Shown here: one piece after another, positions 27,341 through 35,195 of the stretch | Layout of the letters: the number at the start of each line of letters is the position of its first letter | Numbering within the stretch: position 1 is the first letter of the stretch | Source: Agathobaculum sp. NTUH-O15-33 | GTDB taxonomy: Bacteria > Bacillota > Clostridia > Oscillospirales > Butyricicoccaceae | Assembly (NCBI RefSeq): GCF_033193315.1 | Contig: NZ_CP136187.1 | Coordinates: 2,859,501-2,923,500, forward strand | Direction of reading: 5' to 3' | Length of the DNA: 64,000 nt | Made by a program: the position numbers and the translations under genes | Notes under the pieces: generated by a model | The model's input: only the letters and a program-made list of their open reading frames with translations | What the model was told of the DNA's origin: nothing | Databases searched by the model: none

Positions 27341-28552
27341 TTATCCCGCCTGCCCGTTTTCCTCGTGCGAGGGGCGCAGGGGGCGCAGCTTGCAGGAAAC
27401 GCTGACCGGAATACGCGGGTTATCGCGCCGGAACAGCTTCTGAATGCGCTCTAGCACCATACTGCCGGTTTCATATGTAACCGTAGAAAGCAGCACCACA
27501 TACTGCGCCTGACTATACCGCGCGATCACATCGCTGCGGCGCAGGCTTTGGCAGGCGGCGGCAAGCAGCCGGTCCATCGCTTTGGTCAGCACATCGGGCG
27601 TAGGGGTCTCGCATTTTGCGCCGGTCACCGTGAGCAGGCCCAGAAAAATGCGGCCGCCGTACCGCGCGAGGCATCGTTCCTCGATGCGGAAAATATCCTG
27701 AAAGATGCCGTATTCGCATACGTACGCGCCGGATGAAGAGGAATCCTTCTCCTCCAAAACGCCGCGCACATTGTCAATATCAAGGTCCATCGATTGCTCT
27801 GCTTCGGCAATGCGGCGGTAAAGAGCGCGCAGCTCGTCGGAAACCTGCACGCCAAGCTCGGAATAATACAGCTCGGTCACGTGCTGATACTGGGTGAGCG
27901 CGTCCTGCGAGCGGCCCGCGTCGGTCAGCGCGAGGATGAGCGCATAGTTCAGTTCCTCATCCAGCTCGTCAAACCGCAGCGCCTTACGGCAAAGCGTGAT
28001 GACCTGCTCCGGTTCGTCCTGCCGCTGGTAATAGTCGCATAGCTCGCTGATGACCTTGCGGTAGCATTCATGCAGATAGGCCGCGGGCGTGGCCATCCAA
28101 AGCTCGGAACCATCCAAAAAGCGGCCGCTGTACAGATCGCTGAGGCGCAGCAACAGCTCGGTGCGCTTCTTCTGCGTCAAGGTGCTGTCGCTCAGACGGC
28201 GGCAAGCCTCCTCGAACTCGACCGCGTCGATCTGCGCTTCCAGCGCAGGGTTCCACTGGTAGCTGCCCTGCTGCACGAGGAAAAACGGGATGTCGCCGTC
28301 CGCGCCGCCTTCGACCAGCGCCGCGCGCAGCCGGTGGATCAGCGTTTTCAGCGCGCCGCGCGGGTTGGCGCTGCGCTCCTCCGGCCAAAAGGTATCATAC
28401 AGCTCGCTGTGGGAAACCGGCCGGTCCGCGTGCAGCAGCAAGTACTGCAATACGCCGCGCAATTTCTTTGCATGACGCAGAGGCTCGCTGACCACCTTGC
28501 CATCGATTGAAACAGTGAATTCACCGAACATTCGCACGGTTATGTGCGGCAT
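27341..28552 (-). CDS. BTAD-type transcriptional regulator with C-terminal degenerate GGDEF-like domain
   Basis: 403 residues. An OmpR/SARP winged helix (about 1-95; VRMFGEFTVSIDG, HSELYDTFWPEE, GALKTLIHRLRAAL) is followed by the bacterial transcriptional activation domain, a TPR-like array (about 100-245). The last 120 residues read like a GGDEF fold: FRIEERCLARYGGRIFLGLL at the start and SDVIARYSQAQYVVLL where RYGGDEFVVLL is expected. The catalytic loop is replaced by S-Q-A-Q, so it cannot make c-di-GMP but might bind a nucleotide. The ATG with AGGAG 6 nt upstream is preferred over upstream GTG and TTG codons. It lies downstream of the pilus operon on the same strand. Confidence 0.82.
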   Translation of the reverse strand: MPHITVRMFGEFTVSIDGKVVSEPLRHAKKLRGVLQYLLLHADRPVSHSELYDTFWPEERSANPRGALKTLIHRLRAALVEGGADGDIPFFLVQQGSYQWNPALEAQIDAVEFEEACRRLSDSTLTQKKRTELLLRLSDLYSGRFLDGSELWMATPAAYLHECYRKVISELCDYYQRQDEPEQVITLCRKALRFDELDEELNYALILALTDAGRSQDALTQYQHVTELYYSELGVQVSDELRALYRRIAEAEQSMDLDIDNVRGVLEEKDSSSSGAYVCEYGIFQDIFRIEERCLARYGGRIFLGLLTVTGAKCETPTPDVLTKAMDRLLAAACQSLRRSDVIARYSQAQYVVLLSTVTYETGSMVLERIQKLFRRDNPRIPVSVSCKLRPLRPSHEENGQAG

Positions 28553-28793
28553 TTGACTCTCCTGCACTTGCAACGCCTTCCTTCCGTTTTATGAGCAGCT
28601 TTTACTCCACAGCGGCTGGATAAAAGAAAGAATTCAACATTCCTCTAAGCGCCGCTGCCTGCATAATCAGTTAAATCTGGATGTGAACATTATCTAATGG
28701 CGATTATTATACCACAATAGGTTACAAAAGGGAAGGCTAACTTGCATCCGACACGCCCGTGCAAAGATGAACAACCAGTCGTTTTTACTGGTT

Positions 28794-29855
28794 TTATAGC
28801 GATTTTAGGCGTTTTGTCATTTGTTCGCGGTCTATACTGCAATGCAGCGCGTTTTCCGCAGTGATCACGCCCGCGCGGAACAGGCGCAGCAGATCGCCGT
28901 CCATCGTGCGCATTCCCTCCGCCGCGGAGGATTGCAGCACCGCGCCAAGCTGATGCTGCTTCGCATCGCGGATCAAATTGGACACGGCTGGATTGACGCG
29001 CATGATCTCAAAGGCGGGTTCGACCCGGTGGTCGCCCTGCACCAGCTGCTGGCTGACGACGGCGCGCAGCACCATGGAAAGCTGCATGCGCACCTGCGCC
29101 TGCTGGGCGGGCGGAAAAGCGTCCACGATGCGGTCGATCGCGTTAGCCGCGCCGGTGGTATGCAGGGTGGATATGACCAGATGGCCGGTCTCCGCCGCGG
29201 TCATCGCGGTGCGGATGGTCTCATAATCGCGCATCTCGCCCAGCAAAATAACGTCGGGCGCTTGCCGCAGCGCGGCGCGCAGCGCGGGCACATACCCTTC
29301 CGTGTCGACGCCGATCTCACGCTGGGAGACAATGGACTTTTTGTGATGGTGCAGGTACTCGATCGGGTCCTCCAGCGTGACGATGTGCCCCTCGCGGGTG
29401 CTATTGATACGGTCGATCAGGCAGGCCAGCGTGGTCGTTTTGCCGCTGCCCGCCGGACCGGTGACCAGCATCAGCCCGTGGGCCAGATCCGCCAGCGCCA
29501 TCACTTCATCCGGAATGTGCAGCGTGCCGGGGTCGGGCAGATCGAAGGTGATGATGCGCACGACCGCCGCGAGCGAGCCGCGCTGGCGGTACACATTCGC
29601 GCGGAACCGGGACATGCCGGGCACGGAAAAAGCAAAATCATCCTCGCCGGTTTGTTCCAGCCGCGCCATCGGGCGGTTTTGCGCCATGTTGTAAATCTCC
29701 GCCACGATCGCGGCGGTATCCGCGGGCATTAGGCGCGTTTCCGTATGGCGGCAGAGCACGCCGTCCAGCTTATACGCGGGCGGCATGCCGGCGACGAAGA
29801 ACGCATCCGACGCATGCTTTTCCACTACATTTTTAAAAAATTCGGTCAAATCCAT
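28794..29855 (-). CDS. pilT: Type IV pilus retraction ATPase PilT
   Basis: 353 residues, close to the usual PilT length. Walker A is GPAGSGKTTTLA. The Asp box is VTLEDPIEYLHHHK, Walker B is ILLGEMRDYETI, and the His box is VISTLHTTGAANAIDRI. The PilT-diagnostic C-terminal segment is present as NLIRDAKQHQLGAVLQ. The N-terminal domain (ASDAFFVAGMPPAYKLDG) also fits PilT. The hexameric ATPase powers pilus disassembly and twitching. It is the last gene of a six-gene operon headed by pilC. No PilB extension ATPase lies in the window. Confidence 0.93.
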   Translation of the reverse strand: MDLTEFFKNVVEKHASDAFFVAGMPPAYKLDGVLCRHTETRLMPADTAAIVAEIYNMAQNRPMARLEQTGEDDFAFSVPGMSRFRANVYRQRGSLAAVVRIITFDLPDPGTLHIPDEVMALADLAHGLMLVTGPAGSGKTTTLACLIDRINSTREGHIVTLEDPIEYLHHHKKSIVSQREIGVDTEGYVPALRAALRQAPDVILLGEMRDYETIRTAMTAAETGHLVISTLHTTGAANAIDRIVDAFPPAQQAQVRMQLSMVLRAVVSQQLVQGDHRVEPAFEIMRVNPAVSNLIRDAKQHQLGAVLQSSAAEGMRTMDGDLLRLFRAGVITAENALHCSIDREQMTKRLKSL

Positions 29856-29878
29856 GGTTATTCACTCACAATCCTTCG

Positions 29879-30340
29879 CTATTGGTAAACAGGCAGGGTC
29901 GTATCGGTATCGGCGGGATCATCCGGCACAATATGGCCGGAAAGAACGGTATATGCCGTCTCGCCGTTTGGTTCGGCTTGCAGGCGTATACGGAGCACAT
30001 AGCTCCCCTGCGCGCCCGCTTGAAAGCGCGCGGAAAACTCGCTGCCGTCAAAAGACGCGTCCGCGGCCCCCTGTTTCTCTGCGGCGGCCACGGCAAGCGC
30101 GCCGCAGCTTGCGGGCGCCTGCGCCGCGGCGCCGTCCAGCGCCGCCAGCACGGTATCGGCTTTTCCGGCGGCTTCGTAGTATGCTTGCGCGGTATCGGCG
30201 GTGCGGCCCGCAAGCGTTCGCGCCGTCTGCGCCCGCGAAAGGGCCAGCATGGAAAACAGCGCGAACAGCAATATTAGCAGCACGGTCAACACGGTTGGCC
30301 CGCCGAATACCGAAGCGGACGCCCGCTCCTTCTTGCTCAT
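29879..30340 (-). CDS. Pilus-operon small membrane protein (no recognised family)
   Basis: 153 residues. A cytoplasmic basic stretch (KKERASA) leads into one transmembrane helix (about 16-36; LTVLLILLFALFSMLALSRA), then an alpha-helical region rich in Ala and a small beta domain. This is the shape of minor pilins or PilN/PilO-like assembly proteins, though no prepilin cleavage motif is clear. Its ATG overlaps the preceding gene's stop as ATGA, so the two are translationally coupled. PilT follows 23 bp downstream. Confidence 0.8.
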   Translation of the reverse strand: MSKKERASASVFGGPTVLTVLLILLFALFSMLALSRAQTARTLAGRTADTAQAYYEAAGKADTVLAALDGAAAQAPASCGALAVAAAEKQGAADASFDGSEFSARFQAGAQGSYVLRIRLQAEPNGETAYTVLSGHIVPDDPADTDTTLPVYQ

Positions 30341-30768
30341 TGGCCCGCCCCCCTTACAAACCGTTTGGTCGTGAGCTGATAAACGGAGCCGCTATCGGTC
30401 AGTCGATCGACCGCGATCGATGCCGTTGCAACGCGGTCTTGCGACTGCTTCGTATGCATCGTCAGCCGAAAGGCGGCGTTTGTTTCCACGGCGGGCTTCC
30501 ACTCTTCATCAAAGAATATGGTCAGCACGTCTCCGGAGGCAGCCGCGCCAAGCAGCCGCGCCGCGCCGGCGGCGTCGCCGTTTGCGGCGGCAAAGCTTTC
30601 TGCCGCGTTTTCAGCGGCCAGCATCGCGCCGCCCAGCTCGTCGCTCTGCCGTGTCAGCGCCTGCGCGCGCGCGAGCAGCGTCAGGCAAACGGCGGCGCAG
30701 ATGCAAAAAAACACCAGATCGATCGTCAATTCAAACAGGAACAAGCGCGATCGGGGCAATCGTTTCAT
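30337..30768 (-). CDS. Pilus-operon small membrane protein
   Basis: 143 residues from the ATG that overlaps the previous stop (ATGA). The much longer upstream reading lies inside the preceding gene in another frame and is not used. One N-terminal transmembrane helix (FLFELTIDLVFFCICAAVCL) precedes an Ala-rich helical stalk and a C-terminal beta domain ending in TTKRFVRG. The layout matches its two neighbours, which suggests a family of pilin-like or alignment-complex subunits. The function is inferred only from the operon with PilC and PilT. Confidence 0.8.
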   Translation of the reverse strand: MKRLPRSRLFLFELTIDLVFFCICAAVCLTLLARAQALTRQSDELGGAMLAAENAAESFAAANGDAAGAARLLGAAASGDVLTIFFDEEWKPAVETNAAFRLTMHTKQSQDRVATASIAVDRLTDSGSVYQLTTKRFVRGAGQ

Positions 30769-31247
30769 GCAGCCGCCCCCTCTCCCAGCCGGGGCGCGAG
30801 CAGCACCTCGCCGCTGCGCCCGTCCTGACCGGTCAATACGGCGCGGACCAGTCCGTTCTCTTGCTCCCGCGACAGATGCAGCGACTTTGCCGGCAGAAGC
30901 GCCGCGCCGTCCGCCGGGGTGAGCGTCACATCCACGGGTGTGAACAATTCGCACAGCGAATCGTTATAGCAGTACAGCCGGGTCACATAGGTCTCGCCCG
31001 CCAGTTCCGCCTCAAAGGCGATCGCCTCCGTGCCGTCCGCAAAGCGCTCGATCCGCAGGCCGTCCGCCTGCCGGGCCCGGCCCGCCAAATATTGCAGCGG
31101 CGTTGCCAGCGCGTACTGGCGCTGCACGCCGCCCTCGGCTTCACGCCAAACACGCACGCCGAGCGCGAGCGACGCGGCCCCCGCGAGCAGAAATAGCATC
31201 AGCAGCAGTAGGGTAAACAGCGAATCCGCCGAATGTCGTTTGCTCAT
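30765..31247 (-). CDS. Pilin-like protein, DUF4860-like
   Basis: 160 residues. An N-terminal helix (FTLLLLMLFLLAGAASLALGV) precedes a soluble beta-rich domain with the segment TPLQYLAGRARQADGLRIE and VTRLYCYNDSLCELF. This matches my recollection of the DUF4860 family found in clostridial pilus loci. Start and stop overlap both neighbouring genes by four bases (ATGA). It is likely a minor pseudopilin of the PilC/PilT machine. Confidence 0.75.
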   Translation of the reverse strand: MSKRHSADSLFTLLLLMLFLLAGAASLALGVRVWREAEGGVQRQYALATPLQYLAGRARQADGLRIERFADGTEAIAFEAELAGETYVTRLYCYNDSLCELFTPVDVTLTPADGAALLPAKSLHLSREQENGLVRAVLTGQDGRSGEVLLAPRLGEGAAA

Positions 31248-31555
31248 TTCGTCGCCTCCTCCGCCGGGACGACGGTGATATCCGGCGTCAGGTTTGCGCC
31301 GTCAAGCTGATAAAACACATGAAATTTCTTGGGGTTATACGATACGCCGTACGCTTTCGTCAAATAATCGAGATCGGGCGGGTACCGCCCTTCGGCCGCG
31401 TAGCAGGTCGCGGCGGCGCGGCGCAGCAGCGCGGTCAACTCGCCGGCGTCCGGCCCGGTATAGCGGGAGGCGCTGCGCGCGCCAAAAGCCAGCGCTGCGG
31501 GCAGCAGCAAAAAAAGCAGCAGCCATAGCGCCAAGCGGCGTTTTCCTTTTTTCAT
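31244..31555 (-). CDS. Pilin-like small protein of the pilus operon
   Basis: 103 residues from the ATG after GGTGGAG. The longer reading starts inside pilC and is rejected. A lysine-rich N-terminus and a transmembrane helix (LALWLLLFLLLPAALAFG) are followed by a short domain with the segment CYAAEGRYPPDLDYL, similar to the region after the N-terminal helix in type II pseudopilins. It probably contributes a pilus or pseudopilus subunit. It starts 16 bp after pilC and overlaps the next gene by ATGA. Confidence 0.75.
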   Translation of the reverse strand: MKKGKRRLALWLLLFLLLPAALAFGARSASRYTGPDAGELTALLRRAAATCYAAEGRYPPDLDYLTKAYGVSYNPKKFHVFYQLDGANLTPDITVVPAEEATK

Positions 31556-31571
31556 CCGCTCCACCGCCCCT

Positions 31572-32609
31572 TTAGCCAAACGCGGCGACCGAGCCGAGCA
31601 GCGGCAGCATGACCGAAAGCAGCACCAGACCCGCCGCGATCGCCAGCAGCGCGACAATCGCGGGTTCGATACGCGCGATTTGTTCGTCGACATGCGCTGC
31701 GGACTGCGCGCTCATGCGCTGGGCCACCTCATTCATCATCCGCTCGGCGCGGCCCGCGCGTTCGCCCACGCGGATCATACGCAGATAAACATTTGAAAAT
31801 AGGCCGGTCTTTGTGAGCGCGTCGCTCAGCCCCGCGCCCTGCTCCAATGCGTCCGCCGCTTCGGCGGCGCCTTTCGCGTTCGCCAGTTCGCCCGCGCGGG
31901 AAAGGGTTTCGGCAAGCGGCAAGCCGCTGTGCAGCATCAGCGCCATGGCGGAGGCGAACCGGCCCGCCGCAGCCTGCTTATACAAACGGGTGCGGCGGAC
32001 CAGCCCGAGCTGACCCGTGCGCAAATCGTACCAGCAAACAAGCGCGGCAAACACCGCGAACGCCAGCAGCGCGCCCGCCGCCGCCGCCAGCCACTTGCCC
32101 GCGCCGAGCAATACGGCCGCCGCCGGGGACAGCGTCAGCCCGATCGAGGCAAACGCATCCGAAAACACCGGCATGACGAAAGCGAGCAGCACGCCAAGCA
32201 GCACGAGCATCGCGCCGCCCATCAGCAGCGGGAATGCGACCGCGCTGCGAATGCTGTCCCGCAGGGCCGCTTCGCGGTCATAATAAGCGGCCAGCGCGCC
32301 TAAAACGCTTTCCTGCGTGCCCGAGCGCTCGCCCACCCGTATCATACCGATCATATAGGGCGGAAAATAACCGTCCGCGTCGAGCGCGTCGGATAGGGTT
32401 TCGCCCATTTCCAGTTGTTCCGCCGCCGCTTTGTAGCGCGCGCGCTCCTCCGGCGTGGCGGCATCCTCCGCTAAAAGCCGCATGCATTCATCCGGCGCAA
32501 CGCCCGCGCCGACCAGCTCCTGCAAAGCGGTGCACAGGGCGGCTATCGCTTCCGGCGGCGCCGCGCTGTTTTTTCTGTCGCATCTCCAAAGAGCCCCTCT
32601 CCTTACCAT
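31572..32609 (-). CDS. Type II secretion / pilus inner-membrane platform protein PilC (GspF)
   Basis: 345 residues with two GspF/PilC repeats. The first (about 20-140) includes AAEQLEMGETLSDALDAD and MIGMIRVGERSGTQESVL. The second (about 215-335) includes ALEQGAGLSDALTKTGLF and YLRMIRVGERAGRAERMM. Transmembrane helices lie at about 110-135, 165-190 and 315-340. PilC is the membrane platform on which the assembly ATPase acts. I chose the ATG at 32609. Its ribosome site is weak (GTGAGA), and the promoter -10 lies only 14-19 nt upstream, so the mRNA may be nearly leaderless. First gene of the pilus operon. Confidence 0.9.
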   Translation of the reverse strand: MVRRGALWRCDRKNSAAPPEAIAALCTALQELVGAGVAPDECMRLLAEDAATPEERARYKAAAEQLEMGETLSDALDADGYFPPYMIGMIRVGERSGTQESVLGALAAYYDREAALRDSIRSAVAFPLLMGGAMLVLLGVLLAFVMPVFSDAFASIGLTLSPAAAVLLGAGKWLAAAAGALLAFAVFAALVCWYDLRTGQLGLVRRTRLYKQAAAGRFASAMALMLHSGLPLAETLSRAGELANAKGAAEAADALEQGAGLSDALTKTGLFSNVYLRMIRVGERAGRAERMMNEVAQRMSAQSAAHVDEQIARIEPAIVALLAIAAGLVLLSVMLPLLGSVAAFG

Positions 32610-32622
32610 TCTCACTGGTTCC

Positions 32623-32631
32623 AGTATATCA
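32623..32631 (-). promoter_or_regulatory. Extended -10 promoter of the pilus operon
   Basis: The minus strand reads TGATATACT, an extended -10 element (TGn plus TATACT). No -35 match exists because the transglutaminase terminator stem occupies that place. The start codon is only 14 nt from the -10 box, giving a very short leader. Confidence 0.5.
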
Positions 32632-32641
32632 TACGTATAAC

Positions 32642-32672
32642 AAAAAAGCGACCGCGTTTGCGGCCGCTTTTT
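32642..32672 (-). terminator. Intrinsic terminator of the transglutaminase gene
   Basis: AGCGGCCGCAAACGCGGTCGCT stem-loop followed by TTTTTT on the minus strand, about 45 nt past the stop, with A-tracts on the other side. Confidence 0.88.
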
Positions 32673-32715
32673 CAGTCGTTCTTTTCCAAAATGGCATGTC
32701 AGCCGTCCGTATCGA

Positions 32716-33720
32716 TCAGTAGCAGTATTTCTCCGTATAGTTTGCCGGGTTGTTAATATACTCCATGATCTGCTGGCTGGACTTACCGGTGGAGGCAAAG
32801 GTGGGGTCCATCAGCTTCCAGTTCGTTCCGTCAAACGAAATGACATTATTAATCCAGCCCACTTCGCTGATATGGGTGGAGATCCACGCATGGTATTCAC
32901 CCCGGCTGGTATAACCGACGATCAGCTTGGTTGGGATGCCCTGCGAACGCAGCATCGAGGTCATGACCGCCGCGTAATCGAAGCAAATGCCCTTTTTCGA
33001 GGCAAGCACCGCATCCACATCGGGCAGGTAGGTCGAAGGCGCGTTCTTCGCCAGATCGTAATCGTAGCTGATGTTCTGCACGGTATAGTTATAGATCGCC
33101 GTGACCTTGTCAAGCTCGTTTCCGGCGGACGCCGAAAGCTGTTCCGCGACAGAAACGACATTGCTCGAATCGTTAAAATCAACATACTGGTTGGGATAGA
33201 GGAAGGGGAGCAGGTCGTCCGACAGCGAAACGCTGATAGACTGGCCGAATTCCTGCGCGTAACGGGTGCCTTCAACATTGCGGAACACGTTCACCTGATA
33301 AGCGCCGCTGCCCTGTGAAAGCGGAAAAACATCGTACTGCCCGTTTGCATCGAGGTTATAGGTATAGGTCGTGCCGCCGGAGCGGGTGATCTGCACCTTG
33401 ATGCGCGCGCTTTCGCCCGTGGCATACTGCACCATCACATAGCCCTGATCGGTATGGGAAGCGTCGATCGTCACTTTGTCGTTGCCATAGGTGACCGCGC
33501 CGGAGGCTTCGGGTGTCAGTACGCCGTTCAGCACCGGATTGGTGGCGGCGAGCGGCGCGCCTTCGTCCGGCAGGTCGACCAGCTCGTTCAGGTCTACTTG
33601 CTGCATGGTCTGTTCATCCGCCGCGACCCCGGCCGTGTCCTTCGCGCCGCAAGCCGTGAGCGAAAGCGCAAGCAGAGCGGCCGTACCCAACGCCGCAAAG
33701 CGGGTTTTTATCGTATACAT
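32716..33720 (-). CDS. Transglutaminase-domain lipoprotein
   Basis: 334 residues. A type II signal peptide with lipobox LTAC (Cys about residue 24) leads to an immunoglobulin-like middle domain (about 70-170) and a transglutaminase-like core. The catalytic Cys is in KKGICFDYAAVMTSML, the His in GEYHAWISTH and the Asp in WKLMDPTF, a complete papain-like triad. Such extracytoplasmic proteins are usually proteases or cross-linkers of surface proteins in Clostridia. AAGGAGG 9 nt before the ATG fixes the start. It has its own promoter and terminator and lies upstream of the pilus operon. Confidence 0.9.
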   Translation of the reverse strand: MYTIKTRFAALGTAALLALSLTACGAKDTAGVAADEQTMQQVDLNELVDLPDEGAPLAATNPVLNGVLTPEASGAVTYGNDKVTIDASHTDQGYVMVQYATGESARIKVQITRSGGTTYTYNLDANGQYDVFPLSQGSGAYQVNVFRNVEGTRYAQEFGQSISVSLSDDLLPFLYPNQYVDFNDSSNVVSVAEQLSASAGNELDKVTAIYNYTVQNISYDYDLAKNAPSTYLPDVDAVLASKKGICFDYAAVMTSMLRSQGIPTKLIVGYTSRGEYHAWISTHISEVGWINNVISFDGTNWKLMDPTFASTGKSSQQIMEYINNPANYTEKYCY

Positions 33721-33773
33721 ATTGTAAGTACCTCCTTCCGGCAAGGTAAACTTTTCTTTTTATATCTATACCT

Positions 33774-33801
33774 ATTATATCTCTTTCGCCGCGCATTGCA
33801 A
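33774..33801 (-). promoter_or_regulatory. Sigma-A promoter of the transglutaminase gene
   Basis: Minus strand: -35 TTGCAA (33796-33801), 16-nt spacer, -10 TATAAT (33774-33779), about 55 nt upstream of the start codon. Confidence 0.7.
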
Positions 33802-33867
33802 GTTACATTTTTATATTTTGGTGTTTTTGTCTATTTTGCACGTAACGCCGCTTCCAGAGCGCCTCTC

Positions 33868-33897
33868 TTGTCTGATTTGCCCGAAGTGTGATATAAT
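33868..33897 (+). promoter_or_regulatory. Extended -10 promoter of tcdA
   Basis: -35 TTGTCT (33868-33873), 18-nt spacer, -10 TATAAT (33892-33897) preceded by TG at the extended position. The leader to tcdA is about 115 nt. Confidence 0.7.
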
Positions 33898-33934
33898 AGC
33901 CGCAAAGCGCCAATTATCTTTGATTAAATTAATT

Positions 33935-33994
33935 ATACCACCAGCGGCGCATAAGCGTGTTTTAACACTTCAAAAATGCCTGCCGCTGTGGTAT
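33935..33994 (+). promoter_or_regulatory. Leader hairpin upstream of tcdA
   Basis: ATACCACCAGCGGC at 33935-33948 pairs with GCCGCTGTGGTAT at 33982-33994 with a single bulge, enclosing a smaller GTGTTTTAACAC hairpin (33957-33968). It lies wholly inside the tcdA 5' leader and ends about 26 nt before the start. No T-tract follows, so a terminator is unlikely. It could regulate translation. Confidence 0.5.
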
Positions 33995-34020
33995 AAACGA
34001 ACCAATGCAGGGGGCCATTT

Positions 34021-34731
34021 ATGCGAAACGAATTTTCCCGCGCCGAGCTGCTGCTCGGCGCGGAGGGATTGAAAAAGCTTGCGGGCGCGCATGTCGCGGT
34101 GTTCGGCATCGGGGGCGTGGGCTCCTTTGCGGCCGAAGCGGTCGCCCGCGCGGGCGTGGGCGAGATTACGCTGATCGACAGCGACGAGGTATCTCTCACT
34201 AACCGTAACCGGCAGTTGATCGCGCTTTGCTCCACCACGGGCCGCCCCAAGGTCGAAGTGATGCGCGAACGTATATTGGACATCAATCCGAACGCCGCCG
34301 TACATGCGCTGAACATTTTCTTTACGCCCGAAAGCGCGCTAGACCTTTCGCAGTTCGATTATGTGATCGACGCGATCGACACGGTTTCCGCCAAACTGCA
34401 CTTGATCGTCGCGTGCGACCGGCTGGGCGTGCCGCTCATCTGTTCCATGGGCACGGGCAATAAGCTCGACCCAACGCGCTTCGAGGTCGCGGATATTTAC
34501 AAGACCTCGGTGTGCCCGCTCGCGCGCGTCATCCGGCAGGAATGTAAGAAACGCCGCGTCAAGCGCCTCAAGGTAGTCTATTCCACCGAGCAGCCGCGCA
34601 CGCCCCTGCCCTCGGATGAGCAAAAGGGTACCGCCGGTCGGCCGGTGCCGGGCAGCGTGTCGTTCGTACCCCCGGTCGCGGGCATGATCCTTGCCGGGGA
34701 AGCCATCCGAGATATAACCGGAATCCGCTGA
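34021..34731 (+). CDS. tcdA: tRNA threonylcarbamoyladenosine dehydratase (TcdA)
   Basis: 236 residues of the E1-like ThiF/MoeB superfamily. The ATP loop is VFGIGGVGSFAAEAVARAG, followed by LIDSDEVSLTNRNRQ, where the Asp and Arg residues bind ATP. The TcdA signature segments NIFFTPESA, DAIDTVSAKL, SMGTGNKLDPTRF and DIYKTSVCPLARVIR are present. The enzyme cyclises t6A at position 37 of ANN-decoding tRNAs to ct6A using ATP. The start is the first ATG, though its GGGGG site is weak. A GNAT gene follows 10 bp downstream and is likely co-transcribed. Confidence 0.93.
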   Translation: MRNEFSRAELLLGAEGLKKLAGAHVAVFGIGGVGSFAAEAVARAGVGEITLIDSDEVSLTNRNRQLIALCSTTGRPKVEVMRERILDINPNAAVHALNIFFTPESALDLSQFDYVIDAIDTVSAKLHLIVACDRLGVPLICSMGTGNKLDPTRFEVADIYKTSVCPLARVIRQECKKRRVKRLKVVYSTEQPRTPLPSDEQKGTAGRPVPGSVSFVPPVAGMILAGEAIRDITGIR

Positions 34732-34741
34732 GGAGAAACGC

Positions 34742-35149
34742 ATGATAACATATCGGGAACAAAAGGATTTTACAGAGGCGCAGCTTGAAGCGCTGTTTCT
34801 ATCCGTCGGCTGGTATTCCGGGAAGTTTCCCGAAAAGCTCCGGCAGGCATTTTCCCATTCCAGCCGCGTGCTTTCCGCTTGGGACGGCGACCGCTTGGTG
34901 GGCCTGATCCGCGGACTAGACGACGGCGTTTGGCAGGCCACCATCGACTGCCTGCTGGTGCATCCCGCCTATCAGGGGCGGCGCATCGCCTCCACGCTGC
35001 TCCGGCGGCTGCTTGCAATTTACGAGAGCTTCCTTTATATCGACGTTGTACCGGATGAAAAACGAAACGTCGGCTTTTATCAAAAGCACGGCTTTCACAT
35101 CATGGAGGAAGGCACGCCCTTGCAGCTTCGCGGTAAGGGGTGGGAATGA
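34742..35149 (+). CDS. GNAT-family N-acetyltransferase
   Basis: 135 residues. The acetyl-CoA motif is present as LLVHPAYQGRRIASTLLRRLL (V/L-x-P-x-x-Q-G-x-G-x-A type), and the C-terminal strand-helix is RNVGFYQKHGF. The family transfers acetyl groups to amines on small molecules or proteins, and the substrate is unknown. GGAG lies 10 nt before the ATG. It sits 10 bp after tcdA. Confidence 0.87.
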   Translation: MITYREQKDFTEAQLEALFLSVGWYSGKFPEKLRQAFSHSSRVLSAWDGDRLVGLIRGLDDGVWQATIDCLLVHPAYQGRRIASTLLRRLLAIYESFLYIDVVPDEKRNVGFYQKHGFHIMEEGTPLQLRGKGWE

Positions 35150-35153
35150 TCGC

Positions 35154-35192
35154 AAATGCTCCGCGCATATTGATTTATGCGCGGAGCATTTT
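35154..35192. terminator. Bidirectional terminator
   Basis: AAATGCTCCGCGCAT pairs with ATGCGCGGAGCATTT around TATTGATTT, followed by a T-rich tract in the plus direction and preceded by A's. It lies between the GNAT gene and the convergent YD-repeat gene. Confidence 0.88.
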
Positions 35193-35195
35193 CTT

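Noticed and set aside
30769..30954. Upstream extension of the second small pilus gene
   Set aside because: It runs inside the preceding gene in another frame, has no ribosome site and breaks the ATGA overlap.
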